A program made the position numbers and the translations under genes. The notes beneath the pieces were generated by a model. It saw nothing but the letters and a program-made list of their open reading frames with translations. It did no database searches and had not been told where the DNA came from. Shown piece by piece: positions 16,458 through 21,691 of a stretch of 21,691 nt of DNA (its first letter is position 1; every line of letters starts with the position of its first letter). Where the stretch lies: positions 1 to 21,691 of the IMG/VR virus record IMGVR_UViG_3300002242_000339. The stretch is one strand, 5' to 3'. The DNA comes from a virus.

Positions 16458-16643
16458 ATGAGCACGATTGTATTCAAAGACTATCAAGGCGAGTCGATCA
16501 AGGTTGACGGCAAGTGCTATTCATACATTGGTGAAGTCGAAGAAGACGTCACGAATGAGCCCGAAGACGTTGAAAACAATTACCTAGACTGCTTGGATTG
16601 CTTGGATTCTTTGGCTTCACCGTCGCCTTCACCGTCGCCTTAA
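16458..16643 (+). CDS. Small acidic peptide with CLDC motifs and Ser-Pro tail
   Basis: A 61-residue protein starting at ATG 16458, four bases after the previous stop, with CGGAGA about 11 bases upstream. The first 30 residues look like a small beta unit (IVFKDYQGESIKVDGKCYSY), followed by an acidic stretch, two tandem LDC units (YLDCLDCLDSL) and a tail of ASPSPSPSP. The tail DNA shares the 17-base string GCTTCACCGTCGCCTTC with the tail-completion gene. No family is recognised. The N-terminal 'KDYxGExIxVDGKCY' pattern could be a small capsid- or fibre-associated module. Confidence 0.6.
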   Translation: MSTIVFKDYQGESIKVDGKCYSYIGEVEEDVTNEPEDVENNYLDCLDCLDSLASPSPSPSP

Positions 16644-16776
16644 ACTAAAAAGGAAAATCAATCTATTCGGCGAAAGGTGCTGACTGGCCGTAAATAAATA
16701 AATTATGTGGTTTTATATCACGGCAAAACCGGCGCACTGCTGAAAGCGCGCCACAAAAACGGGAGAGAGTGAAAAA
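16644..16776 (+). promoter_or_regulatory. AT-rich gap before the accessory gene block (possible promoter)
   Basis: This 133-base gap is the only sizeable one between 8815 and 20440. It holds an AT-rich stretch (TAAATAAATAAATTATG, 16690-16706) and a small hairpin (GGCGC 16731-16735 with GCGCC 16748-16752) without a T run. GGGAGAG lies about 9 bases before ATG 16777. A promoter for the glycosyltransferase block is plausible, but I see no well-spaced -35/-10 pair. Confidence 0.25.
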
Positions 16777-17193
16777 ATGAAAAGTGAACCATTTACGCAA
16801 TTGGAGATCGAAGCAAGTTACGACGGGCTTCGACACGGCAAGACCGTCCGTGAGTGCGCGTTGATTCATGGGCGCGGTATCTGGATGGCCTCCGAGCTTC
16901 GACGCGGGTTGTACGATCGCTACGGTGAAGACTTGATCCGGAAGACGATCGACAATTTCGTCCGGCCTAGCACCTTGACGATCGTCAAGAAAGCGACCGA
17001 GAAAGCAAAGAAGGTTTTGTCCGAGCCGTTCGATATTGAAACCAGCGACGAGGAAGCAGAGCGGCGGCAAAAGATTTGCAACGCATGCCCGAAACAAGAG
17101 CAAGGCCGGTGTACTTTTTGTGATTGCCCGACTGAGGATCTTGTACGCTTCCGTTTGGTCGACTGTGAGTTGGGGGCTTGGAATGATGCATAA
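16777..17193 (+). CDS. Cys-rich zinc-ribbon-like protein
   Basis: A 138-residue protein. Residues 8-50 form a helix-turn-helix-like segment (LRHGKTVRECALIHGRGIWMASELRR). Residues 98-135 carry Cys101, 104, 112, 115, 117 and 130 in a 'CxxC..7..CxxCxC....C.LGAW' layout, similar to small zinc-ribbon ends found in phage proteins (DUF6171-like wording, ending in 'G.W'). It could bind zinc and perhaps nucleic acid or a protein partner. It overlaps the next gene by 11 bases and heads the glycosyltransferase block. The exact function is unknown. Confidence 0.6.
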   Translation: MKSEPFTQLEIEASYDGLRHGKTVRECALIHGRGIWMASELRRGLYDRYGEDLIRKTIDNFVRPSTLTIVKKATEKAKKVLSEPFDIETSDEEAERRQKICNACPKQEQGRCTFCDCPTEDLVRFRLVDCELGAWNDA

Positions 17194-17755
17194 GGGCGGA
17201 CACATTGACGCGAAATCGCTTAGACGCGGAACGGTTGCGGTTGTCGGAAACTCTGATTTAATGCTTGCGAATCCCATGGGGCGCGAGATTGACAGTCACG
17301 ACTTCGTGATCCGATTCAATCGAGCATGGCCCAATATGGCGAATCAACGAATGTTCACCGGAAGAAAAACGACTCACATGAGCTTGGTTATTCGACGCGG
17401 TTACGGACCAATGATCAAACGAAACCCAAGGATTCAGTTTTTCCTTCCAATGCCGCCACCAGTGAAATTCGTACCGGATGAATGCAAGAAATTGCCTTGT
17501 ATTGCGTCTGTCGTCGTTGCTGAGACGCAATTAGCCATGAAGACGCGCCGTCGGCCGTCTAGTGGCATGACGGTGCTTACATGGCTCCTGAGAGAGTCTG
17601 ACTGTCTCAAGATCAGTATTTTTGGGATGGACGGCATGCAGAGCGGCAAATGGTACGAAGACAAGCCCCATTGGGTTGGTCACGACAAGAAAGCCGAAGC
17701 CAACTATCTAAAAGAGATCCAAAACGACAAACGAGTAGTGTTTTACCAGCCATGA
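17183..17755 (+). CDS. GT29 (sialyltransferase) family protein
   Basis: A 190-residue protein; the start is ATG 17183 (or 17186), overlapping the previous gene in another frame. All sialylmotifs are visible. Motif L spans 18-48 (VAVVGNS... GREIDSHDFVIRFNRA), with a following TGRKTTH at 59-65. Motif S is 125-148 (PSSGMTVLTWLL ... ISIFG). His163 stands for motif III, and H167xxxxE172 is motif VS. The family transfers sialic acid from CMP-sialic acid to glycans. The N-terminal part is short: no membrane anchor or signal peptide, so it would act in the cytoplasm. The Cys pair typical of animal enzymes is not conserved in the motifs. It overlaps the next gene by 4 bases. Fold and family are firm; the real sugar substrate is unknown. 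Confidence 0.85.
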   Translation: MMHKGGHIDAKSLRRGTVAVVGNSDLMLANPMGREIDSHDFVIRFNRAWPNMANQRMFTGRKTTHMSLVIRRGYGPMIKRNPRIQFFLPMPPPVKFVPDECKKLPCIASVVVAETQLAMKTRRRPSSGMTVLTWLLRESDCLKISIFGMDGMQSGKWYEDKPHWVGHDKKAEANYLKEIQNDKRVVFYQP

Positions 17756-18039
17756 CCGACCAAGAACAAAAACAATTCCTCGACGGCCTTGAGGACGGCT
17801 TAGTGCCGAATGAGATAATCGAGGGCCGCACGAACGGCATTAAGATTTTGCAATCACTCCGGAAGCGAGTCGGCAACGGAACTTTCCGGACGATCATGCA
17901 CCGGCTTGTGATGCCAAACCGAATGGCGCGCAAACTGGAAAAGGAATGCGGCTACGTTGAGACGCAAGAGCAATACAAAGACCTTGAGCGCCGAATTCTT
18001 CAATCCCTTCAGTCTATCCGGTTGCAGGTGAAAAAGTGA
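17752..18039 (+). CDS. Small helical hypothetical protein
   Basis: A 95-residue protein. The ATG at 17752 overlaps the GT29 stop (ATGA), so this start is preferred over in-frame codons upstream. The sequence is helical and charged, with a GLEDGLVPNEIIEGRTNGIKILQSL segment (about 12-36) reminiscent of a helix-turn-helix, then a basic part (FRTIMHRLVMPNRMARKLEKE) and a final long helix. I recognise no family. It links the two glycosyltransferase genes by tight overlaps, so it belongs to the same operon. It overlaps the following GTG start too (GTGA). Confidence 0.6.
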   Translation: MTDQEQKQFLDGLEDGLVPNEIIEGRTNGIKILQSLRKRVGNGTFRTIMHRLVMPNRMARKLEKECGYVETQEQYKDLERRILQSLQSIRLQVKK

Positions 18040-18689
18040 AGAACATTACAGTTTTGGCGGTGAAGTCCGTCACGGGTTCAGCGTTTATTGATCAGCTCGA
18101 AGAAATGTTGATTGAACGATTTGGTGCTGGTGAGATCGATATGCGCCGGTACCTTTGCTCAAATGATTATTGGGACAAGTGGCGGCAAGCTTCGAATTTG
18201 ATCACTTGGGGGATCAAGTGGAAAAGCGATCGGTACCGGAAGAAAACCCGAGCCTACCCGAAGCAGAAAAATACGCTGTACGTCGAGAACGGTTTGATGA
18301 AGCAAGGCGTTGGCTTTTATGTCGATCACCGTGGCTACTTCTGCGATTCGTCGATGGTTCTCGAGGAAACAAACAAGTCGCCGTATACAGCGGCCGAGCT
18401 TTCTTGGCTCGAGTCATTTATTAAGCGTTCATGGAAATGGGGACTACGGGAAGACGACGGCGGATCCGGACGGTCCAATCTTGGTGGCGTTGCAGACAAA
18501 CAACGACGCGCCAATGCGACACCACTTTCCGGCCGCACGGGGAACCAAGGGCCGCGAGTGCCGCAAACTGAAAATGCTGGAGCTCTGCCGCGAATACCTT
18601 CCGTACGATCGAGAAGTCATCATACGGCCGCATCCAAAAGAGCGATCGCTACCAAAGGATTTCGAGATGCCGGACAACTGGCGCGTTGA
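18036..18689 (+). CDS. KpsC/KpsS-like transferase, N-terminal half (frame breaks near 18441)
   Basis: The frame starts with GTG 18036 (GTGA overlap). Its first 135 residues look coding: MKNITVLAVKSVTGSAF, then LYVENGLMKQGVGFYVDHRGYF, ending at SWKW (18429-18440). Beyond this the frame becomes Arg/Gly-rich with no pattern, while the next frame carries the matching C-terminal half. Skipping one G in GGGG (18439-18442) joins both halves into about 391 residues. 'YVENG.....GFYVD..GYF' resembles the segment before the donor domain of capsule-synthesis transferases. A programmed +1 shift, a sequencing error or a real mutation are all possible. The frame's own stop at 18689 would yield a 217-residue protein. 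Confidence 0.6.
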   Translation: MKNITVLAVKSVTGSAFIDQLEEMLIERFGAGEIDMRRYLCSNDYWDKWRQASNLITWGIKWKSDRYRKKTRAYPKQKNTLYVENGLMKQGVGFYVDHRGYFCDSSMVLEETNKSPYTAAELSWLESFIKRSWKWGLREDDGGSGRSNLGGVADKQRRANATPLSGRTGNQGPRVPQTENAGALPRIPSVRSRSHHTAASKRAIATKGFRDAGQLAR

Positions 18690-19212
18690 AAACAATGGAC
18701 CTATATACCCGTTGCTTCCGTCGATCTCCGGATTGGTTGCGGTGAATTCGACGGTTGCGACTGAAGCCATGGGGATCAACATACCGATCGCCACTCTTGG
18801 CAACGGTTCGTTCGACAACACCGGCGCGACCCTTGATTGCTCCAAGGATCCGTCATTGATCGCCGGAGTCCTGTCGGCTGAGATCGATCGAGAAGCGCGA
18901 ACGCGTTACTTGTGCGAGATCTTCAGAAATCACCAAGCGCCAAGAAAGAAGGCAAATGTTGCCGACTTTCTTAATCGATCGACTTCGATTGCAACTTGGA
19001 TGGATAATCTTCACGACACAGATGGAAAACCTTCATACCGAAACGAATCGGAGGACAAGAAAGAGGACACACAAATCGTGCCGAAAAGGCCAAATGCGAA
19101 AAGACGGCGCAAAGCCGTAAAGTTGAAAACATGCGTTTATTGCGCAAAAGATACAAGAGATACGGGTTGCGCACGTTGTAAGTGCCAACACTGCAAACAA
19201 AGGAACTGCTGA
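18442..19212 (+). CDS. KpsC/KpsS-like transferase, C-terminal half (+1 frame)
   Basis: This half is in the +1 frame relative to 18036. It holds the recognisable donor-domain motifs of capsule-synthesis (Capsule_synth, Kdo-transferase-like) proteins: GPILVALQTNNDAPMRHHFP near the start, VIIRPHPKER (RPHP motif), and GLVAVNSTVATEAMGINIPI followed by LGNGSFDNTG. Known KpsC/KpsS enzymes transfer Kdo from CMP-Kdo. An independent start in this frame (ATG 18310 or ATG 18511) has no good ribosome site. The last 45 residues form a basic and Cys-rich tail (CVYC, CARCKC, C..C). A GTG at 19078 with AGAGGA upstream might make this tail as a separate 44-residue protein. Cell role: probably glycan or glycoprotein decoration. 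Confidence 0.6.
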   Translation, partial: DYGKTTADPDGPILVALQTNNDAPMRHHFPAARGTKGRECRKLKMLELCREYLPYDREVIIRPHPKERSLPKDFEMPDNWRVENNGPIYPLLPSISGLVAVNSTVATEAMGINIPIATLGNGSFDNTGATLDCSKDPSLIAGVLSAEIDREARTRYLCEIFRNHQAPRKKANVADFLNRSTSIATWMDNLHDTDGKPSYRNESEDKKEDTQIVPKRPNAKRRRKAVKLKTCVYCAKDTRDTGCARCKCQHCKQRNC

Positions 19213-19214
19213 GA

Positions 19215-20126
19215 ATGAAATACCTACTGATTTTAACCATTTTGATTACCGGCTTCGGTTGCGACTTTCGCGCCAAGGAAGTCGAATATGCTGACGTTCC
19301 GGAACCGATGGTTGCGCCGTCGATCGAAAGCGTCGGTGAAGCGGCCGAAGATATCTCGACCGTTACGAAAGACTTAGGCGGCGTTGCCAAGTCGATCACG
19401 ACGACAACGGTTGCGATCGAGAAGAAAGACGACAAGCGAAAGATGGTCAAGGAAGTGAACCAACTTAGGCGCGAGGTTCCGAGGATCGAGAAAAGTCGAG
19501 ACGAACTAACCGGCGTTACCGCATCGCTGATCCATACGCAAGCGGAATTAAGCAATGCTCAAACAAGGCTCGAAGAACTTCAGCAAATTATCGCTAGTGA
19601 TAGGCGAATCATTGAAGAACAGAAAGGCGAGATCGCAAACAGGGACGAAAACATTCGTGAACTTGAAGCTGAAGTCGGAAAGGCAACTAAGCGAATGTTG
19701 ACGTGGGCTATCTTGGCTGGCGTTGTCTGCATTGCGGTTTGCGCTATGCTGGTGTTCAATGGCAAGGGCGGTATAGGACTTGGCGTGTTTGGCGTGTTCT
19801 TGATCGTCGGAAGCACGGCCGCGAGCTTTATTCTTTCGCACGCTTGGATTGGTGGTCTTGCAATTATGTTTGCCGTCGGCGTTGTCGGCTACAAGATTTG
19901 GGAGCTTTGTCGATCGAAGCGCGGGAACAAGGAATTGGTCGCTACGGCCGAGAAGCTGAAAAAGCACCTTGAGCCTTCCGAAAGAGTTGAAGAATTTGGC
20001 GACTTGGTTGGTGACGGCCAAATCGGGATGATACAATCGGAAGGCACGAAAGCGATCGTCCGAGAAGAAAGAGCAAAGTTGCGCGGCCTCGTAACCGAGA
20101 TTGTGCCGCGAGAAAATAGAACATAA
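19215..20126 (+). CDS. Lipoprotein-like coiled-coil protein with three membrane segments (spanin-like?)
   Basis: A 303-residue protein; ATG 19215 is chosen because it opens a signal peptide (MKYLLILTILITGFGC) and follows the previous stop by two bases. Cys16 fits lipid attachment, although the lipobox (GFGC) is not ideal. Residues 75-160 are a charged coiled coil. Hydrophobic segments lie at 161-181, 187-208 and 209-229. The tail of about 70 residues is charged. N-terminal lipoprotein plus coiled coil plus C-terminal membrane anchor resembles unimolecular spanins, which fuse the two membranes in lysis; three membrane segments and a long tail are unusual. The neighbour is a holin/XhlA-like gene. 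Alternatively it is a membrane exclusion or host-modifying protein. Confidence 0.5.
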   Translation: MKYLLILTILITGFGCDFRAKEVEYADVPEPMVAPSIESVGEAAEDISTVTKDLGGVAKSITTTTVAIEKKDDKRKMVKEVNQLRREVPRIEKSRDELTGVTASLIHTQAELSNAQTRLEELQQIIASDRRIIEEQKGEIANRDENIRELEAEVGKATKRMLTWAILAGVVCIAVCAMLVFNGKGGIGLGVFGVFLIVGSTAASFILSHAWIGGLAIMFAVGVVGYKIWELCRSKRGNKELVATAEKLKKHLEPSERVEEFGDLVGDGQIGMIQSEGTKAIVREERAKLRGLVTEIVPRENRT

Positions 20127-20137
20127 AGGGAAGTGCC

Positions 20138-20440
20138 ATGCCAGACGAGAACAGCGCATCAAGCACGGATACGGATCACCGCCTCGAGGTTAGTTCGTAT
20201 TTGAGAGAGCTTGTTGCAGGTCAAACCGAGATGAAAGAACGCTTGGGTAGACTTGAAAACATTGTTGACGGCGACGAGCCGAAGAACATTGCCGGTATCG
20301 GTGAGCGCGTTCGTCGGCTTGAAGGGAGTGTCGCCCTCGTCTGCAAGGCGGTTTGGTGCGTTGGCATCGCCGCCGTGATTGGATTCGGCAAGGCAGTTTG
20401 GCTTGTCGTAACTTCAGGAAGCCACACACCAAGTCCATAG
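20138..20440 (+). CDS. Holin- or XhlA-like coiled-coil membrane protein
   Basis: A 100-residue protein with AAAGGGA about 7 bases before ATG 20138. Residues 15-66 form a coiled coil (LRELVAGQTEMKERLGRLENIV..., RVRRLEG), and a single hydrophobic segment lies at 68-92 (ALVCKAVWCVGIAAVIGFGKAVWLVV). The chain ends GSHTPSP. Size, coiled coil and one C-terminal membrane segment match XhlA/holin-type lysis proteins. It is the last + strand gene before a strong terminator. No endolysin is visible nearby, so the lysis role is inferred. Confidence 0.6.
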   Translation: MPDENSASSTDTDHRLEVSSYLRELVAGQTEMKERLGRLENIVDGDEPKNIAGIGERVRRLEGSVALVCKAVWCVGIAAVIGFGKAVWLVVTSGSHTPSP

Positions 20441-20475
20441 ACATTTTTGCCGTTCTCTCCCGAGAAGCAAAAAAC

Positions 20476-20517
20476 GAACCCCGTAACGGTCAGCGGCGTT
20501 ACGGGGTTCACTTTTTT
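20476..20517 (+). terminator. Strong bidirectional terminator at the end of the + strand block
   Basis: A perfect 13-base-pair stem (20476-20488 with 20497-20509) with an 8-base loop, followed by T6 (20512-20517) and preceded by A6 (20469-20474). It can stop transcription from both strands and closes the late operon. Confidence 0.93.
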
Positions 20518-20520
20518 CAA

Positions 20521-20851
20521 ATTGGATCGCCTACCCATTTGAATCTTACTACCGAGGGCGATTCTCGATTTCGATTCGGGCCTTGCCGCGCTCCACTAAA
20601 CGGCTTGCCGGTTTTTTACGTCGCGACCGGTGAGGACTTACGCTTCCACTTGTTTGGTGTCTGACGTTGGCTTTCGCCGGTGGCACCTACTTGTGGTTTG
20701 TAATGGTGACTCAAGGTAGAATCGAACTACTTCAAATTCGCTTATTGATATCGTTTCCGCGAATCCTACGGGACCAACTCTATGGCTTGCCGTGGGGTTA
20801 AGTACTGTGACCCCGTTTTTCGACAAATTGCACCCACTTGAGACATTGTTT
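20521..20851. other. Apparently non-coding region with tRNA-like 3' half
   Basis: No convincing gene lies here on either strand. Read on the minus strand, 20731-20704 looks like a tRNA 3' end: a T stem (4 of 5 pairs) around TTCGATT, a 7-base acceptor-like strand, then ACCA. No matching 5' acceptor or anticodon arm was found at normal distance. A weak hairpin with T6 lies near 20599-20617. A short inverted repeat (GGGGT 20793-20797 with ACCCC near 20810-20814) lies to the right. This could be an attachment-site remnant or a degraded tRNA. Confidence 0.35.
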
Positions 20852-21466
20852 TTATCTGTTAAGTGACACGACCGGCGAGTTTCTACGGGTGAAGGTTCGG
20901 CCCCAATTGGTCTCGAGCGTGTTGCCCTTGATCGTGAATTCGGGATTGGTTGATCCGTTCAGGAAGACCTTGTCGCCGACTCTGTGATATGTGAAAGACT
21001 TCTTAACTCGTCCACTTATCACGCTTTGACAGGTTCTCGAGGTGACGAATCTAAACGTTTGCTTCGGGTGAACCCAATCGCCAACGAGCGTATCGACTTC
21101 AGTGACTTCAAGGTCCATGACTCCGGAAAGCTCGACGGCAATGTCGGCGACTCTGCTTTGCTGGCATACGACAAGCTCTTGATATGCTTTCTTGAGCGTT
21201 TCGCGCTCTTGGATCGCCGGTTTGTACTTGAGTACCCAAGCACCGTGTTTGGACTCTTGAGCGGCGTAAGCGGCCTTGCGTTGGGCAAGCGTGCCGCGAA
21301 ACTTGAACGAGTCGGGGTGCTTTTCCGGTGTTTGCTCAAGATCTTGGATCGTATTCGTCAGCTCGACCCCACGGTTGCGGATTTTTTCCATTAGTTCGAG
21401 ACGGTCAACTGCGAACGAGTTGATTGCCGTTGCGGCGATTGCGAGTAGTGCGAATAGCTTTTTCAT
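20852..21466 (-). CDS. Secreted hypothetical protein with helical and beta domains
   Basis: A 204-residue minus-strand protein. GGAGG stands 8 bases before its ATG. The N-terminus is a clear signal peptide (MKKLFALLAIAATAINSFA), probably cleaved after FA, so the product is exported. Residues 20-110 are helical and charged (coiled-coil-like). Residues 125-200 are beta-rich (VGDWVHPKQTFRF ... VFLNGSTNPEFTIKGNTLE), resembling small lipocalin-like or beta-barrel ends; no firm family. It has its own promoter and palindrome and points against the phage block. It may be host DNA, or a phage cargo gene expressed on its own. Confidence 0.6.
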   Translation of the reverse strand: MKKLFALLAIAATAINSFAVDRLELMEKIRNRGVELTNTIQDLEQTPEKHPDSFKFRGTLAQRKAAYAAQESKHGAWVLKYKPAIQERETLKKAYQELVVCQQSRVADIAVELSGVMDLEVTEVDTLVGDWVHPKQTFRFVTSRTCQSVISGRVKKSFTYHRVGDKVFLNGSTNPEFTIKGNTLETNWGRTFTRRNSPVVSLNR

Positions 21467-21501
21467 CTTTCGACCTCCATTTGTTGTCGTGTCTTTAAGT
21501 T

Positions 21502-21522
21502 AAGACGACATTTTGTCGTCTT
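21502..21522. promoter_or_regulatory. Perfect 9-bp palindrome between promoter and gene (operator-like)
   Basis: AAGACGACA and TGTCGTCTT flank TTT. There is no T run, so it is not a terminator. It lies about 9 bases past the -10 box of the minus-strand promoter, near the expected start of transcription, as expected for a repressor operator or a 5' leader hairpin. Confidence 0.55.
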
Positions 21523-21531
21523 CTACAAATC

Positions 21532-21559
21532 ATAATAGCGCAATCGTTGTTGTTGTAAA
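21532..21559 (-). promoter_or_regulatory. Sigma-70-like promoter of the minus-strand secreted protein
   Basis: Read on the minus strand: TTTACA (21559-21554), 16 bases, then TATTAT (21537-21532). Each box is close to consensus (TTGACA/TATAAT). It is the best promoter match I see in the window. Confidence 0.6.
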
Positions 21560-21575
21560 GCTTCTTTTAGAAATT

Positions 21576-21691
21576 TTATCTTGTTATCTGGATTCTACCC
21601 TTGAGCATCAAGGTAATTTCGCTTGCGATCTGAGACGGCGTTTCGTCCGATACGCGCAAGTCGAATCGCTTTGGCGGCGTGAAGATCTGGT
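21576..21691 (-). CDS. 3' end of a minus-strand gene (partial; kinase-like?)
   Basis: One minus-strand frame is open from the right edge to TAA at 21576-21578 and gives 37 residues: FTPPKRFDLRVSDETPSQI followed by a short helix and basic end. 'PP.R.DLRV.DE....IA.EI' resembles the C-terminal end of P-loop nucleotide or APS-kinase-like proteins, but the fragment is too short to be sure. Another frame is open for 32 residues and looks less protein-like. Confidence 0.4.
   Translation of the reverse strand, partial: QIFTPPKRFDLRVSDETPSQIASEITLMLKGRIQITR

Noticed and set aside
16731-16752. Terminator in the gap after the small peptide
   Set aside because: The short GC hairpin is not followed by a T run on either useful side.
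18442-18689. The rest of the 18036 frame as true protein sequence
   Set aside because: Residues after SWKW are Arg/Gly-rich without pattern, and the other frame carries the transferase motifs here.
20700-20790. A complete tRNA gene on the minus strand
   Set aside because: The T arm and ACCA end are present, but no 5' acceptor pairs with the 3' strand and no 7-base anticodon loop was found at normal spacing.

Overview
The window reads as the structural (late) half of a tailed double-stranded DNA bacteriophage or prophage with a long, non-contractile (siphovirus-type) tail. Nearly all genes lie on the + strand, are packed head to tail, and often overlap by 1-4 bases. The order is the usual head-to-tail order: DUF2213-type prohead protease with fused and nested scaffold (787-2361), head decoration protein (2380-2859), major capsid protein (2890-3876), connector, head-closure, neck and tail-completion genes (5177-7474), tail tube protein (7571-7972), tail assembly chaperones G and GT with a -1 frameshift site (8073-8815), tape measure (8818-10986), a distal tail component (10986-11954) and a 1330-residue receptor-binding or adhesion-like protein (11964-15956). 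Rho-independent terminators stand directly behind the capsid and tail-tube genes.

From about 15956 to 19212 there are small accessory genes and glycosyltransferases: a Cys-rich zinc-ribbon-like protein, a GT29 (sialyltransferase) homologue with its sialylmotifs, a small helical protein, and a capsule-synthesis (KpsC/KpsS-like) transferase split over two frames. A third glycosyltransferase-like gene (DUF115/Maf/MptE-like fold) sits inside the head module at 4433-5167. Several virion proteins carry Ser-Pro tails, loops or linkers. Known members of all three transferase families include enzymes that use CMP-activated ulosonic acids (sialic, pseudaminic/legionaminic, Kdo). This suggests a virion glycosylation system acting on mucin-like Ser-Pro segments. 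It is an inference and the most interesting idea in the window.

Two membrane-associated genes (19215-20440) end the + strand block. The first is a lipoprotein-like coiled-coil protein with three membrane segments, the second a coiled-coil plus one-membrane-segment holin/XhlA-like protein. Both are lysis candidates. A strong bidirectional terminator follows (20476-20517). Next come about 330 bases of apparently non-coding DNA holding a tRNA 3'-half-like piece, then a minus-strand secreted protein with its own promoter and palindrome, and the cut-off end of another minus-strand gene. The right end could be host DNA flanking a prophage or the start of another phage region; this window cannot decide.

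The host is not certain. GC content looks moderate, and the octamer GCGATCGC occurs five times (about 0.3 expected by chance), which is typical of cyanobacterial DNA but not proof. Terminase, portal, integrase, replication and endolysin genes are not visible here.
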